From: Chryseobacterium ginsenosidimutans
Lineage (GTDB): Bacteria > Bacteroidota > Bacteroidia > Flavobacteriales > Weeksellaceae
Length of the DNA stretch: 64,000 nucleotides
Assembly: GCF_024807225.1 (NCBI RefSeq)
Contig: NZ_JANUCO010000001.1
Span: 2,666,001 to 2,730,000 of the forward strand
Direction of reading: 5' to 3'
Every line of letters starts with the position of its first letter. The first letter of the stretch is position 1. Position numbers and translations under genes: made by a program. Of the stretch, positions 8,616-17,517 are shown piece after piece. The notes below the pieces were generated by a model. That model was not told the origin of the DNA. It was given only the letters and a program-made list of their open reading frames with translations, and did not search any database.

Positions 8616-10757
8616 ATGAAAAGAAAACTACTAACAATTGCAGCTCTTGCAATGGTCTCGAGTTCTTTATTGAATGCGCAGACTTTTATTTTTAATAAGA
8701 ATGCTTCTTGGAAATACAATGACGGTAACGTTGCTTTAGCATCTCAGTGGAAAGATACTACTTTTGATGTTTCTGCTTGGTCTCAAGGTAACGGACCTCT
8801 TGGTTACGGTGATCCTGTAACAACTACAACGGCTACAGGTCTTACGACAGCTTATTTTGCTAAAGATTTTACGGTAAACTTAAACGATCTTTCTACAACC
8901 ATGGAATTGGGCGTAATGAGAGACGACGGTATTGTTGTTTATCTTAACGGTGAAGAAGTAATAAGAGACAATATGCCGGCTGGTGTAATAGATTTCAGTA
9001 CTTTATCTAGTACAATCATCGACGGTGCTGCAGAAAGTGTTTACAATGTATTCTCTATTCCTAAATCTAAATTCGTAAACGGAACCAACAGAATTTCTAT
9101 CGAATTGCACAACAGAAGTACTACAAGTTCTGATTTAAGAATCGATGCTTATCTTAAAACGGTAGGAACAACAACACCAGTTCCTTGTAACGCAGCCCAC
9201 ATCAGTTGTTTTACTTCAATCGTTCCGACGGTTCAGACTAATAAATTAATCATTCCTGCTGAACATAAATATCAATTGATCTTAAAAGAAGGAGATAATT
9301 ATACAGAAGGAGGAGGATTAGTTGGAGGTCAAAATGACTTTACAGCTTATGTTCCTAAAAACGCAAGTGCTACCAACGGATATCTTTCTGTAAACCACGA
9401 AACGAATCCTGGAGGAGTTACGATGGCAGAAATCAACTATAACAGTTCTACAAAACTTTGGCAATTAACGAAATCTAGAGCGGTAAGCTTCTCAGCTCCG
9501 AGTTTGGTTCAGACGATCAGAAACTGTTCTGGAGGAATTACACCATGGGGAACTGTGGTTACAGCAGAAGAGCAGACTACTTCAAGTGATGTAAATGCCG
9601 ATGGAATGAAAGATTATGGTTGGTTGGTAGAGATCGATCCTGCAACTGCTCAGGTTATTTCTCAAAATGCTGACGGATCTAAAGGAAAACTTTGGCAAAT
9701 GGGTATTATGAACCACGAAAATGTTGTGATAAATAATGCAGGAACTATAGCATATTACGGTGAAGATGGTGGAACGCACATGGTTTACAAATATGTGATG
9801 GATACTCCGAACAACCTTTCTTCAGGAAATCTTTATGTGTTAAAATTAGATCAAGGTCTTAGCAACGGAGATCCTGTAGCGACAACAGGTGTTTGGGTTC
9901 AGGTTCCTAACAAGATGAAAGCTGACCAAAACAATACAGCAACTTTAGCTCAATCTCTTGGAACTTCTTTCAACGGAGTTGAAGATGTTGATATCAGTCC
10001 GCTTGATGGTAAAATCTATTTTACAGCGAAAGGTTTAAATAAAGTATACAGACTTCAGGACAACGGAATGACGACTTCTCAGGTTGAAACTTTCGTAGGT
10101 GGTCTTACAACAAATTATTCTTTCGACACCGCTCAGGGAACAAAAACTGAAGCTTGGGGAGATGGAAATGACAACCTTACTTTCGACGAGCTTGGAAACC
10201 TTTGGGTTCTTCAGGATGGTGGTAAAAACTACATCTGGGTAATTGCTCCGGATCACACTCAGGCAAATCCAAAAGTGAAACTGTTCGCTTCTATGCCTGC
10301 AGGTTCAGAGCCGACTGGTCTTACCTTTACACCGGATCACAAATTCGGATTCTTCTCGATTCAGCACCCGGATTCTACAATTTCTACGGATATTGATGCA
10401 ACTGGAAATACAATCGACTACAAAGGGAAATCTGCTACGATCGTAGTTGCTCTTAAAAATAACTTAGGAACAACAGGATCTTTAGGAACTATTGATGCTC
10501 AAGCAGAAAATACTGTTACCGTTGCTCCGAACCCGACTTCTGGAATGGTGAAAATCAACTCTCCAAAAGGATTGAAAGATATTTCTGTAACGGCTTACAG
10601 CATCGATGGTAAAATTGTTTTCACGAAGAAATTCTCAGGAACAAACAAATCTTTAGACTTAGATTTTACAAGTCAATTGGACGCTTCAAGAGTTTTGATT
10701 TTAAATATCGAAGCTGATGGAGGATTCCAACAGACGGTAAAACTTTTGAAAAAATAA
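8616..10757 (+). CDS. PhoX/DUF839-family phosphatase-like protein, T9SS secreted
   Basis: 713 residues with signal peptide MKRKLLTIAALAMVSSSLLN, cut near NAQ. Residues about 25-190 form a beta-sandwich of the type that precedes secreted phosphoesterases (WKYNDGNVALASQWKDTTFD; GNGPLGYGD). The core resembles PhoX: LSVNHETNPGG, NCSGGITPWGTVVTAEEQ, GWLVEIDP, MNHENVVINNAGTIAYYGED, PTGLTFTPDHKFGFFSIQHP. PhoX enzymes are Ca/Fe-dependent phosphomonoesterases with a beta-propeller. The last 80 residues (VAPNPTSGMVKINSPKGLKD to VKLLKK) are a type A T9SS sorting domain, so the protein should cross the outer membrane. The phosphatase role is inferred from family. Confidence 0.87.
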   Translation: MKRKLLTIAALAMVSSSLLNAQTFIFNKNASWKYNDGNVALASQWKDTTFDVSAWSQGNGPLGYGDPVTTTTATGLTTAYFAKDFTVNLNDLSTTMELGVMRDDGIVVYLNGEEVIRDNMPAGVIDFSTLSSTIIDGAAESVYNVFSIPKSKFVNGTNRISIELHNRSTTSSDLRIDAYLKTVGTTTPVPCNAAHISCFTSIVPTVQTNKLIIPAEHKYQLILKEGDNYTEGGGLVGGQNDFTAYVPKNASATNGYLSVNHETNPGGVTMAEINYNSSTKLWQLTKSRAVSFSAPSLVQTIRNCSGGITPWGTVVTAEEQTTSSDVNADGMKDYGWLVEIDPATAQVISQNADGSKGKLWQMGIMNHENVVINNAGTIAYYGEDGGTHMVYKYVMDTPNNLSSGNLYVLKLDQGLSNGDPVATTGVWVQVPNKMKADQNNTATLAQSLGTSFNGVEDVDISPLDGKIYFTAKGLNKVYRLQDNGMTTSQVETFVGGLTTNYSFDTAQGTKTEAWGDGNDNLTFDELGNLWVLQDGGKNYIWVIAPDHTQANPKVKLFASMPAGSEPTGLTFTPDHKFGFFSIQHPDSTISTDIDATGNTIDYKGKSATIVVALKNNLGTTGSLGTIDAQAENTVTVAPNPTSGMVKINSPKGLKDISVTAYSIDGKIVFTKKFSGTNKSLDLDFTSQLDASRVLILNIEADGGFQQTVKLLKK

Positions 10758-10776
10758 ATTATTAATATTTACAATT

Positions 10777-10811
10777 GCTGCCGGTAATATTTTATTATCG
10801 GTAGCTTTTTT
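10777..10811 (+). terminator. Terminator between the PhoX-like and LRR genes
   Basis: Twelve-bp stem with two G-U pairs (10777-10788 with 10794-10805) and a T6 tract ending only 6 nt before the next ATG at 10817. Confidence 0.7.
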
Positions 10812-10816
10812 CTGTT

Positions 10817-11716
10817 ATGAAAAAACTATTTTTTTCTATTGCTATTTTACTTCTTTCACAGGCAAAAGCCCAGATCGATCCTGTAAAATACCCAACGTAT
10901 ACCAATATTGATGATGCTTTAAAAAGCGGACAAACCATTTACAGCATGAGTTTCAGAGGGAAAGTGATGTTTAATCTTCCGACTGAAATTCAAAAGCTAC
11001 AATCAATTTTTTTCCTGAATTTAATGGAAAATAAGTTTGAGAAAATGGATGAATCAATTTTTGCATTAAAAGAATTGACGATTTTAAACTTAAACGAAAA
11101 CAGCATTAAATTTATTCCCGACGAAATCGGAGAACTTCAGAAACTGGAAAGTTTTTCGATTAATTTAAATGAATTAACCAGCATAAATCCAAACGTAGCA
11201 AAACTTCAGAAATTAAAGGTCATTCATTTGGATGCCAATAGTTTGAATGTTTTCCCGGAAGCGTTGTTGCAGATTCCGAGCTTGGAAGAAATTAATTTAC
11301 AGGGAAATCAGATCAGTTTTATTGCTAAAGATCTGGATCAGATTAAGAATTTAAAATCATTAAATCTTTCTGCCAATCAAATCAACGATTTAGGAAACTT
11401 AGAATTCCCGAAACAATTAAAATACCTTGAATTACAGCAAAATTCCATATCAAAACTTCCTGAAGATCTCTTTAAGTCGAAGAATCTGGAATTTTTAAAT
11501 GTAAGTCAGAACAATATCAAAGAAATTTCGTCTAAAGTAAAAGGTCTGAAAAATGTGGTCAGCATGAATCTTGCGAACAATGATTTAAAAGATCTCCCCA
11601 CCGAATTTTCACAACTGAAAAATCTTAAAACACTCATATTAACGGGCAATCCAATGGAAAAATCAACCATCGAAAAGCTAAAAGCAATCATGCCGGAAAC
11701 TCAGATTTATTTCTAA
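10817..11716 (+). CDS. Secreted leucine-rich-repeat protein
   Basis: 299 residues with signal peptide MKKLFFSIAILLLSQAKAQ. Residues about 60-290 hold roughly ten 22-23-residue leucine-rich repeats of the bacterial/plant-like type LxxLxxLxLxxNxIxxLPxxI (LTILNLNENSIKFIPDEIGE, LKSLNLSANQINDLG, LEFLNVSQNNIKEI). LRR solenoids bind proteins; no partner is evident. It ends soon after the last repeat, with no sorting domain or lipobox. No promoter box of its own is seen, and a terminator lies right before the ATG, so expression may depend on read-through from the PhoX-like gene. Confidence 0.85.
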   Translation: MKKLFFSIAILLLSQAKAQIDPVKYPTYTNIDDALKSGQTIYSMSFRGKVMFNLPTEIQKLQSIFFLNLMENKFEKMDESIFALKELTILNLNENSIKFIPDEIGELQKLESFSINLNELTSINPNVAKLQKLKVIHLDANSLNVFPEALLQIPSLEEINLQGNQISFIAKDLDQIKNLKSLNLSANQINDLGNLEFPKQLKYLELQQNSISKLPEDLFKSKNLEFLNVSQNNIKEISSKVKGLKNVVSMNLANNDLKDLPTEFSQLKNLKTLILTGNPMEKSTIEKLKAIMPETQIYF

Positions 11717-11950
11717 AAACAGGTTGAAAACTCTTCACCACAAAAGATACAACAGCTCTTATTGGATTATAAAATCTAATGTCTAGAAAGCAAAAGTACT
11801 CTGTTCAGCAAAGGCTGATTGAGGTTTTAGCTGAGTGAAACGCCGTTGCGAACGAAAATATTTTCAAGGTTAAATTAAAAAAAACTTTTGCGATCCTTGC
11901 GTTTAAAAAGATTCGGAGATTTTCTAATTCAATTGAATTAAAATATAAAA

Positions 11951-12274
11951 TTATCCGCCGACTCTTTTAGTTTTAAACCCCATTTCTTTAAGGATATCCA
12001 TTATTTTATCACGATTATCCCCTTGAATAATGATCGTTCCATCCTTTTCAGAACCACCGATTCCTAAGGTGGTTTTTATTTTTTTCGAGATTTTCTTCAA
12101 ATCATCCTCACTCCCTTCCCAACCTTCAACAATTGTTACAGGTTTTCCGTTTCTCCCTTTCTTCTCAAACTTGCATACCAAAGGCTCTTTCTGCCTGAAC
12201 TGCTCTTCAGGCATCTTAAAATCCTGCTCCTCATGCTCAGGAAAAAGGTTCTTCAATTGATCTCTTAAATCCAT
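11951..12274 (-). CDS. SUI1/YciH-family translation initiation factor-like protein
   Basis: 107 residues; start at 12274 chosen because a TAnnTTTG box ends 4 nt upstream (nearly leaderless) and the longer frame to 12301 would begin before it. The C-terminal 75 residues are an eIF1/SUI1 fold (KGRNGKPVTIVEGWEG, LKKISKKIKTTLGIGGSEKD, GTIIIQGDNRDKIMDILKEM). Bacterial YciH relatives bind the 30S subunit and affect start-codon fidelity; the exact role in Bacteroidota is unproven. Single gene. Confidence 0.88.
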   Translation of the reverse strand: MDLRDQLKNLFPEHEEQDFKMPEEQFRQKEPLVCKFEKKGRNGKPVTIVEGWEGSEDDLKKISKKIKTTLGIGGSEKDGTIIIQGDNRDKIMDILKEMGFKTKRVGG

Positions 12275-12278
12275 ATGA

Positions 12279-12286
12279 CAAAAATA
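12279..12286 (-). promoter_or_regulatory. TAnnTTTG promoter box of the SUI1-like gene
   Basis: TATTTTTG on the minus strand, 4 nt before the ATG; implies a leaderless or near-leaderless mRNA. Confidence 0.6.
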
Positions 12287-12300
12287 AAAAAATATGCGCA

Positions 12301-12396
12301 AACATCCGTGAAAATCCGTGAAATCTGTGGGAGAAAAAAATTGCAGTCATTTTTAAAAATAATTCCCACGGATCACACAGATTTACACAGATGTTC
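12301..12396. repeat. REP-like palindromic repeat (CCGTGAAATCTGTGGGA family), full inverted copy
   Basis: Left arm 12301-12332 and right arm 12362-12396 are imperfect inverted copies, both related to ACATCTGTGAAAATCCGTG followed by AAATCTGTGGGA. It sits in the 346-bp gap between the SUI1-like gene and gpmI; the rest of that gap shows only the gpmI promoter. Related arms are at 34213, 49167 and 52178. Confidence 0.75.
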
Positions 12397-12590
12397 CTGT
12401 TCTAATTTAAAACTCCAAGTAAAACAAAAAAGATTAGTGATAATTTGTGAAAAAAATAGTGAATATTAGTGTTAAAAAAACAAAGTCTTTCACAAACATT
12501 TCCGATTAAATTTAAAAATCAACAATAGAAAAACCAATCTTTTAATAAAAATTTAAGTCTTTCAAATTCTTCAATTCATTTCAAAATAGA

Positions 12591-12598
12591 TAAATTTG
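12591..12598 (+). promoter_or_regulatory. TAnnTTTG promoter box of gpmI
   Basis: TAAATTTG, 22 nt before the ATG at 12621. Confidence 0.65.
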
Positions 12599-12620
12599 TA
12601 TATATAAAAGTTTATACATA

Positions 12621-14162
12621 ATGTCGAAAAAAGCAATATTAGCCATTCTTGACGGATGGGGATTGGGAATGAATCCGGACGTTTCAGCACTTGATAAAGC
12701 AAATACACCATTTATAGATAGTTGTCTCAAAAATTTTCCTCACACAACGCTTGAAGCGAGTGGTTTGGCGGTAGGTCTTCCTTTCGGTCAGATGGGAAAT
12801 TCTGAAGTGGGGCACATGAATTTGGGAGCAGGAAGAGTGGTTTACCAGAACTTGGTTAAGCTAAATATGGCGGTAGAAAACGGAACTCTTGGACAACAGA
12901 AGGAAATTCAGGACGCTTTTGAATATGCTAAAAAAGAGAACAAAAAAGTACACTTTATCGGTTTGGTTTCAAACGGTGGAGTACATTCACATATCAATCA
13001 TTTAAAAGGTTTAATAACTTCTGCGCATGAATTTGGCTTGAATGATAATGTTTTCGTTCACGCTTTTACAGACGGTCGTGATTGTGATCCGCATTCAGGG
13101 AAAGGTTTTATCGAAGAACTGGAGAACCACATGGCAACAACTACCGGAAAACTGGCAACAGTGGTTGGTCGTTATTATGCGATGGACAGAGATAAAAGAT
13201 GGGAGCGTGTAAAATTGGCTTACGATGCTTTGGTAGAAGGCGTTGGCGAACAATCTACAGATGCTTTGGCTTCGATTCAGAAATCGTATGAAAATAATGT
13301 GACGGATGAATTTTTAAAGCCAATTATCTTAGTAAATACAACAGAAACCGGAAATGTAGTTCCTGTTGCTAAAATTATTGATAATGATGTCGTTATCTGT
13401 TTTAATTTCAGAACAGACAGAGGTAGAGAAATCACGGAGGTACTTTCTCAGAAGGATTTCCCGGAATATTTCATGAGAAAACTGAATCTTTATTATGTTA
13501 CATTAACGAATTATGATAAAACATATCAAAATGTACACGTAGTTTTTGATGAGAATGTTCTTCAGGAAACGATGGGGGAAATATTGGAAAAAAATCATAA
13601 AACACAGATAAGAATTGCAGAAACAGAGAAATATCCTCACGTTACGTTCTTCTTTTCCGGAGGTCGTGAAGAGGAATTTGTAGGCGAAAGAAGACTGCTT
13701 TGTCCAAGTCCGAAAGATGTTCCGACCTATGATTTGAAGCCGGAAATGTCAGCTTACGATATTACAAACGCAATCGTTCCCGAACTGGAAAATGAGACTG
13801 CAGATTTTATCTGTTTAAATTTTGCCAATACAGACATGGTAGGTCATACAGGAGTTTTCGAAGCAGCGGTAAAAGCAGCGGAAGTAGTTGATTCATGTAT
13901 AGAAAAAGTAGCGACAACAGCTTACGAACACGGGTATGCCGTTTTCATTCTTGCAGATCACGGAAATTCTGATGTAATGATTAATCCGGATGGAACGCCG
14001 AATACGCAGCATTCAACCAATCTGGTTCCGTTCATCGTGATGGATAAAGACAACACCTGGAATCTGAAACCAGGGAAATTAGGAGATGTTGCTCCAACCA
14101 TTTTAAAAGTAATGGGAGTGGAAATTCCGGAAATTATGACAGGAGATATTTTAGTTAGCTAA
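12621..14162 (+). CDS. gpmI: 2,3-bisphosphoglycerate-independent phosphoglycerate mutase
   Basis: 513 residues, typical of iPGM, interconverting 3- and 2-phosphoglycerate in glycolysis. Alkaline-phosphatase superfamily metal and catalytic residues are visible: Asp11 in LDGWGLG, the phosphorylated Ser61 in QMGNSEVGHMNLGAGR, the DGRDCDPHSGKGF and RYYAMDRDKRW substrate loops, FNFRTDRGREIT, ANTDMVGHTG and ILADHGNSDVM. The dimanganese centre is thus complete. Transcribed alone between its own promoter and terminator. Confidence 0.97.
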   Translation: MSKKAILAILDGWGLGMNPDVSALDKANTPFIDSCLKNFPHTTLEASGLAVGLPFGQMGNSEVGHMNLGAGRVVYQNLVKLNMAVENGTLGQQKEIQDAFEYAKKENKKVHFIGLVSNGGVHSHINHLKGLITSAHEFGLNDNVFVHAFTDGRDCDPHSGKGFIEELENHMATTTGKLATVVGRYYAMDRDKRWERVKLAYDALVEGVGEQSTDALASIQKSYENNVTDEFLKPIILVNTTETGNVVPVAKIIDNDVVICFNFRTDRGREITEVLSQKDFPEYFMRKLNLYYVTLTNYDKTYQNVHVVFDENVLQETMGEILEKNHKTQIRIAETEKYPHVTFFFSGGREEEFVGERRLLCPSPKDVPTYDLKPEMSAYDITNAIVPELENETADFICLNFANTDMVGHTGVFEAAVKAAEVVDSCIEKVATTAYEHGYAVFILADHGNSDVMINPDGTPNTQHSTNLVPFIVMDKDNTWNLKPGKLGDVAPTILKVMGVEIPEIMTGDILVS

Positions 14163-14181
14163 AATTGAACAATTTGGAACA

Positions 14182-14217
14182 AAAATTGCCGTTATAATTT
14201 ATATAGCGGCAATTTTT
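14182..14217 (+). terminator. gpmI terminator
   Basis: Stem AAAATTGCCG with CGGCAATTTT (14182-14191 and 14207-14216), extendable by further A-T pairs, then a T6 tract. Confidence 0.85.
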
Positions 14218-14276
14218 TATGATTAATATCAGAAAGAATTAACAATTTATTATGTCTTAAATAATAAATAAAGCTT

Positions 14277-14284
14277 TAAATTTG
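14277..14284 (+). promoter_or_regulatory. TAnnTTTG promoter box of the desaturase gene
   Basis: TAAATTTG, 23 nt before the ATG at 14308. Confidence 0.65.
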
Positions 14285-14307
14285 CAAATTAATCCTAAAT
14301 TTATAAA

Positions 14308-15288
14308 ATGTATCAAAAACTTGTAAGGAAAGAAGTAATGGGAATTTTGGAAAAGGAGGTAGGTTCTTTTCTGGATAAGTTTTTAACGCCAGTTGAAAAA
14401 ATCTGGCAGCCTTCCGATTACCTTCCAGATCCTTCAAGCGATAATTTTAAATACGATTTAGAAGAAATCCAGACTTACGCACGAGAAATGCCTTACGATT
14501 TATTCGTTACATTAATCGGTGACTGTATTACAGAAGAAGCTCTGCCTTCTTACGAATCTTGGTTGATGGGTGTAGACGGAATTGATCAGGAGAAGAAAGA
14601 AATCGGCTGGGCAAACTGGATAAGATCATGGACTGGTGAAGAAAACAGACATGGAGATCTTTTGGGTAAATATCTTTATCTATGCGGAAGAGTGAATATG
14701 AGAGAACTGGAAGTTACCACTCAGTATTTAATTAACGACGGTTTCGATTTGGGAACAAGCATGGATCCTTACAGAAATTTCATTTATACCAGTTTTCAGG
14801 AAACGGCAACCAATATTTCTCACAGAAGAGTAGGAACATTGGCAAAACAATCCGGAAACGGGAAATTAGCAAAAATGTGTGGGGTAATCGCGGCAGATGA
14901 AGCGAGACACGCAAAAGCATATAAATATTTCGTAACAAGAATTTTAGAAATAGATCCTTCGGAAATGATTATCGCATTTGAAGATATGATGCGTAAAAAA
15001 ATCGTTATGCCGGCTCACATGATGAGACAATCTGGTCAGAAAGCAGGTGAACTTTGGGGTCATTTTTCGGATGCTGCACAGAGATGTATGGTGTATACAG
15101 GTCAGGATTATATCAATATTATGAAAGATCTGTTAGACGAATGGAAGATTGAGCATGTAAAAGGTCTTAACGAAAAAGCTGAAAAAGCTCAGGAATATTT
15201 AATGAAACTTCCTGCGAGACTTCAGAAAATTACAGACAGAATTTCAACACCCGATTTACAGTTTCACTTTAATTGGGTTAAAAGTTAA
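14308..15288 (+). CDS. Acyl-ACP desaturase (soluble di-iron, stearoyl-ACP desaturase family)
   Basis: 326 residues of the FA_desaturase_2 family, which inserts a double bond into acyl chains carried by ACP. The ferritin-like di-iron ligands are visible: GEENRHGDLLGKYL (ExxH, residues about 111-114) and ADEARHAKAYKYF (DExxRH-type, about 197-201), with a first Glu in the N-terminal helices and TSFQETATNISHRRVG carrying another. It needs O2 and ferredoxin, so unsaturated fatty acids here may be made aerobically; FabI elsewhere in the window serves the same pathway. Confidence 0.92.
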   Translation: MYQKLVRKEVMGILEKEVGSFLDKFLTPVEKIWQPSDYLPDPSSDNFKYDLEEIQTYAREMPYDLFVTLIGDCITEEALPSYESWLMGVDGIDQEKKEIGWANWIRSWTGEENRHGDLLGKYLYLCGRVNMRELEVTTQYLINDGFDLGTSMDPYRNFIYTSFQETATNISHRRVGTLAKQSGNGKLAKMCGVIAADEARHAKAYKYFVTRILEIDPSEMIIAFEDMMRKKIVMPAHMMRQSGQKAGELWGHFSDAAQRCMVYTGQDYINIMKDLLDEWKIEHVKGLNEKAEKAQEYLMKLPARLQKITDRISTPDLQFHFNWVKS

Positions 15289-15315
15289 TTATATATTATT
15301 TAAAATATAAAAGTA

Positions 15316-15345
15316 AGAGTGCTAAGTATTTTAGCACTCTTTTAT
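15316..15345 (+). terminator. Desaturase gene terminator
   Basis: Ten-bp perfect stem AGAGTGCTAA/TTAGCACTCT (15316-15325, 15331-15340) followed by T-rich sequence; the next promoter begins 6 nt later. Confidence 0.85.
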
Positions 15346-15350
15346 TTTTG

Positions 15351-15358
15351 TATCTTTG
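15351..15358 (+). promoter_or_regulatory. TAnnTTTG promoter box of the HAD gene
   Basis: TATCTTTG, 21 nt before the ATG at 15380. Confidence 0.65.
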
Positions 15359-15379
15359 CACTTCAAAAAGATATTCAAA

Positions 15380-15811
15380 ATGATGAATAATAAGAAAATT
15401 GCTGTAGACTTCGACGGAACCATTGTTGATGATGCTTATCCGGCAATTGGTAAAACCAAAGTTTTTGCTTTTGAAACCTTAAAAAGGCTTCAGGCGGAAG
15501 GTTTTAGATTGATACTTTGGACTTACAGACACGGAAGAACATTGGATGAAGCCGTAGAATTCTGTAAAAAAAACGGTATTGAGTTTTATGCCGTAAATTC
15601 AAGTTTTGAAGGAGAAGTTTTTGATTCGGAAAATCAATCCAGAAAGCTTGATGCAGACTGGTTTATCGACGACAGAAATCTTGGTGGATTTCCGGGTTGG
15701 GGCGAAATCTACAATATTATTCAGGAAAGAATAGAGTTCCGAGTAGAAGGAAAAGAAGTTTTGGCATATTCAAAACTTAAAAAAGATAAGAAAAAAGGAT
15801 TATTCTGGTAA
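15380..15811 (+). CDS. HAD-superfamily hydrolase (BT0820-like)
   Basis: 143 residues from the ATG at 15380; the open frame begins at a TTG inside the promoter box, which cannot be the start. HAD motif I is IAVDFDGTIVDD (Asp10 nucleophile, Asp12), motif II is in LILWTYRHG (Thr), and the Lys-to-DD part is LDADWFIDDRN. There is almost no cap domain, which fits small polysaccharide or nucleotide phosphatases. The substrate is unknown. Confidence 0.85.
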   Translation: MMNNKKIAVDFDGTIVDDAYPAIGKTKVFAFETLKRLQAEGFRLILWTYRHGRTLDEAVEFCKKNGIEFYAVNSSFEGEVFDSENQSRKLDADWFIDDRNLGGFPGWGEIYNIIQERIEFRVEGKEVLAYSKLKKDKKKGLFW

Positions 15812-15890
15812 GAATAAATCTAACGATATAGCAATGTAGCAATGATAATTGTTACACTGTTAAATTTTTTAAATTGTTACATTAATTTAC

Positions 15891-16700
15891 ATGATTCAAT
15901 TAAAAACAATAGACGAATTACGTCTTATGAAGCAGAGTGCTCAGTTGGTTTCCAGAACATTAGGAATGTTGGCGAAAGAGATCAAACCGGGGATTACCAC
16001 TTTGTATTTAGATAAATTAGCCCATGATTTTATTAAAGATCACGGTGCAGAACCTGCATTTTTAGGATATGGAGGTTTCCCTTATTCATTATGTATTTCA
16101 CCCAACGATCAGGTTGTTCACGGTTTTCCGAGCAACGAAGAAATTAAAGAAGGCGATGTACTTTCTGTGGATTGCGGAGCGGTTTTAAATGGTTTTGTAG
16201 GCGATCACGCTTATACTTTTGAAATCGGTGAAGTAAGTCCGGAAACAAAAAAATTGTTGAAAGTTGCCAAAGAATCTCTTTATAAAGGAATCGAGCAATG
16301 TGTAAGAGGAAAGAGAATTGGTGATATTTCTTATGCCATCCAAAATCACTGTGAAAAAGAAGGATATGGTGTGGTAAAAGAGCTTGTAGGACATGGTGTG
16401 GGAAGACAGATGCATGAAGATCCACAAGTTCCGAATTACGGAAGACAGGGAAGTGGAAAAGTAATTAAAGACGGATTAACACTTGCTATCGAGCCCATGA
16501 TCAACCTTGGAACTGAGAAAGTGAAATTCCATAACGATGGATGGACGGTTACGACTTTGGATAACAAGCCTTCTGCGCACTTCGAACACGATGTTGCGGT
16601 AATCAACGGGAAACCAGTGTTGCTGTCGACTTTCCAGTATATTTATGATGCTTTGGGAATTGTAACTGATGAAGAAAAAGCTTTCCAATTGGATTTTTAA
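15891..16700 (+). CDS. map: Type I methionyl aminopeptidase
   Basis: 269 residues. Removes the N-terminal Met from nascent proteins. All five metal ligands are present: Asp94 (SVDCGA), Asp105 (FVGDHAYTF), His168 (GHGVGRQMHEDP), Glu201 (AIEPM) and Glu232 (HFEHDVAV). Substrate His is in VVHGFP. The stop overlaps the next ATG by one base (TAATG), so the methyltransferase is translationally coupled to it. Confidence 0.96.
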   Translation: MIQLKTIDELRLMKQSAQLVSRTLGMLAKEIKPGITTLYLDKLAHDFIKDHGAEPAFLGYGGFPYSLCISPNDQVVHGFPSNEEIKEGDVLSVDCGAVLNGFVGDHAYTFEIGEVSPETKKLLKVAKESLYKGIEQCVRGKRIGDISYAIQNHCEKEGYGVVKELVGHGVGRQMHEDPQVPNYGRQGSGKVIKDGLTLAIEPMINLGTEKVKFHNDGWTVTTLDNKPSAHFEHDVAVINGKPVLLSTFQYIYDALGIVTDEEKAFQLDF

Positions 16701-17468
16701 TGAAAAAAGTCACTAAACTTTTATTGAATAAAATTCCACGTCCGATGCTTATTAAAATGAGTGTTTGGGCGCGACCGCTTATTTATAAATTTTTCAAAGG
16801 AGATCAGTTTTTTGATCCGATTGATGGCAGATCTTACCGGAAATTTCTTCCTTACGGATACGGAAATCAACGTGAAAATGCTTTGTCTCCGGGAACATTA
16901 AGCCTGGAAAGACACCGCCAAATGTGGCTGTATCTTCAAAATGAGACAGATTTTTTCATTAAAAATGCTAAGGTTCTTCACATTGCTCCTGAGCAGGAAT
17001 TTTTAAGAAAATTCAAGAGAATGAGGAATCTGGATTATATTTCAGCCGATTTATTTTCTCCGATTGTAGACGTAAAAGCAGATATTTTGGATCTTCCTTT
17101 TGCTGATGAAAGTTTTGATATTGTTTTCTGCAACCATGTGTTGGAACATATCGAAGACGATGCAAAAGCAATGAGCGAATTGTATAGAGTTTTACGACCG
17201 GGAGGATGGGGAATTTTACAGGTTTCCGATGAGAAATTCTCTGGAAAAAACATACGAAGATTTCACGATTAAAGATCCTAAAGAACGCCAGAAACATTTC
17301 GGGCAATATGACCATGTTCGCTGGTACGGAATGGATTATTTTGACCGTTTGAAGAAAGCAGGGTTTGAGACAGAAATCAATTTTTATTCTCAAAAATTTT
17401 CAGAAGAAGAAATAAAAAAATATGGGTTAAGAAAAAATGAAATTCTTCCTATTATTTATAAAAAATAA
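16700..17468 (+). pseudogene. Class I SAM-dependent methyltransferase, frameshifted
   Basis: The first frame (16700-17272) encodes 190 residues, the second continues to 17468. Removing one T from GGTTTCCG (17221-17228) joins them into a 255-residue protein reading LQVP-MRNSLEKTYEDF, as expected for this family. SAM motif I is KVLHIAPEQEFLRKF (a variant of GxGxG), motif II is ADILDLPFADESFDIVFCNH, followed by VLEHIEDD and YRVLRPGGWGILQV. The substrate is unknown. It overlaps map by one base and ends at a terminator, so the pair forms an operon. The break fits the indel context shared with nine other genes and is probably a consensus error. Confidence 0.82.
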
Positions 17469-17499
17469 AAAAACGTCTCTGATTTTGGAGACGTTTTTT
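17468..17499. terminator. Bidirectional terminator
   Basis: Twelve-bp perfect stem (17468-17479 with 17488-17499, core ACGTCTC/GAGACGT) with A/T-runs on both sides, between converging genes. Confidence 0.88.
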
Positions 17500-17517
17500 G
17501 TTGTATTGAACGTATAA

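Noticed and set aside
17222..17226. Programmed frameshifting as a cause of the ten breaks
   Set aside because: GTTTC is not a typical slippery heptamer, the affected genes are functionally unrelated, and both strands are involved; a data error fits better.
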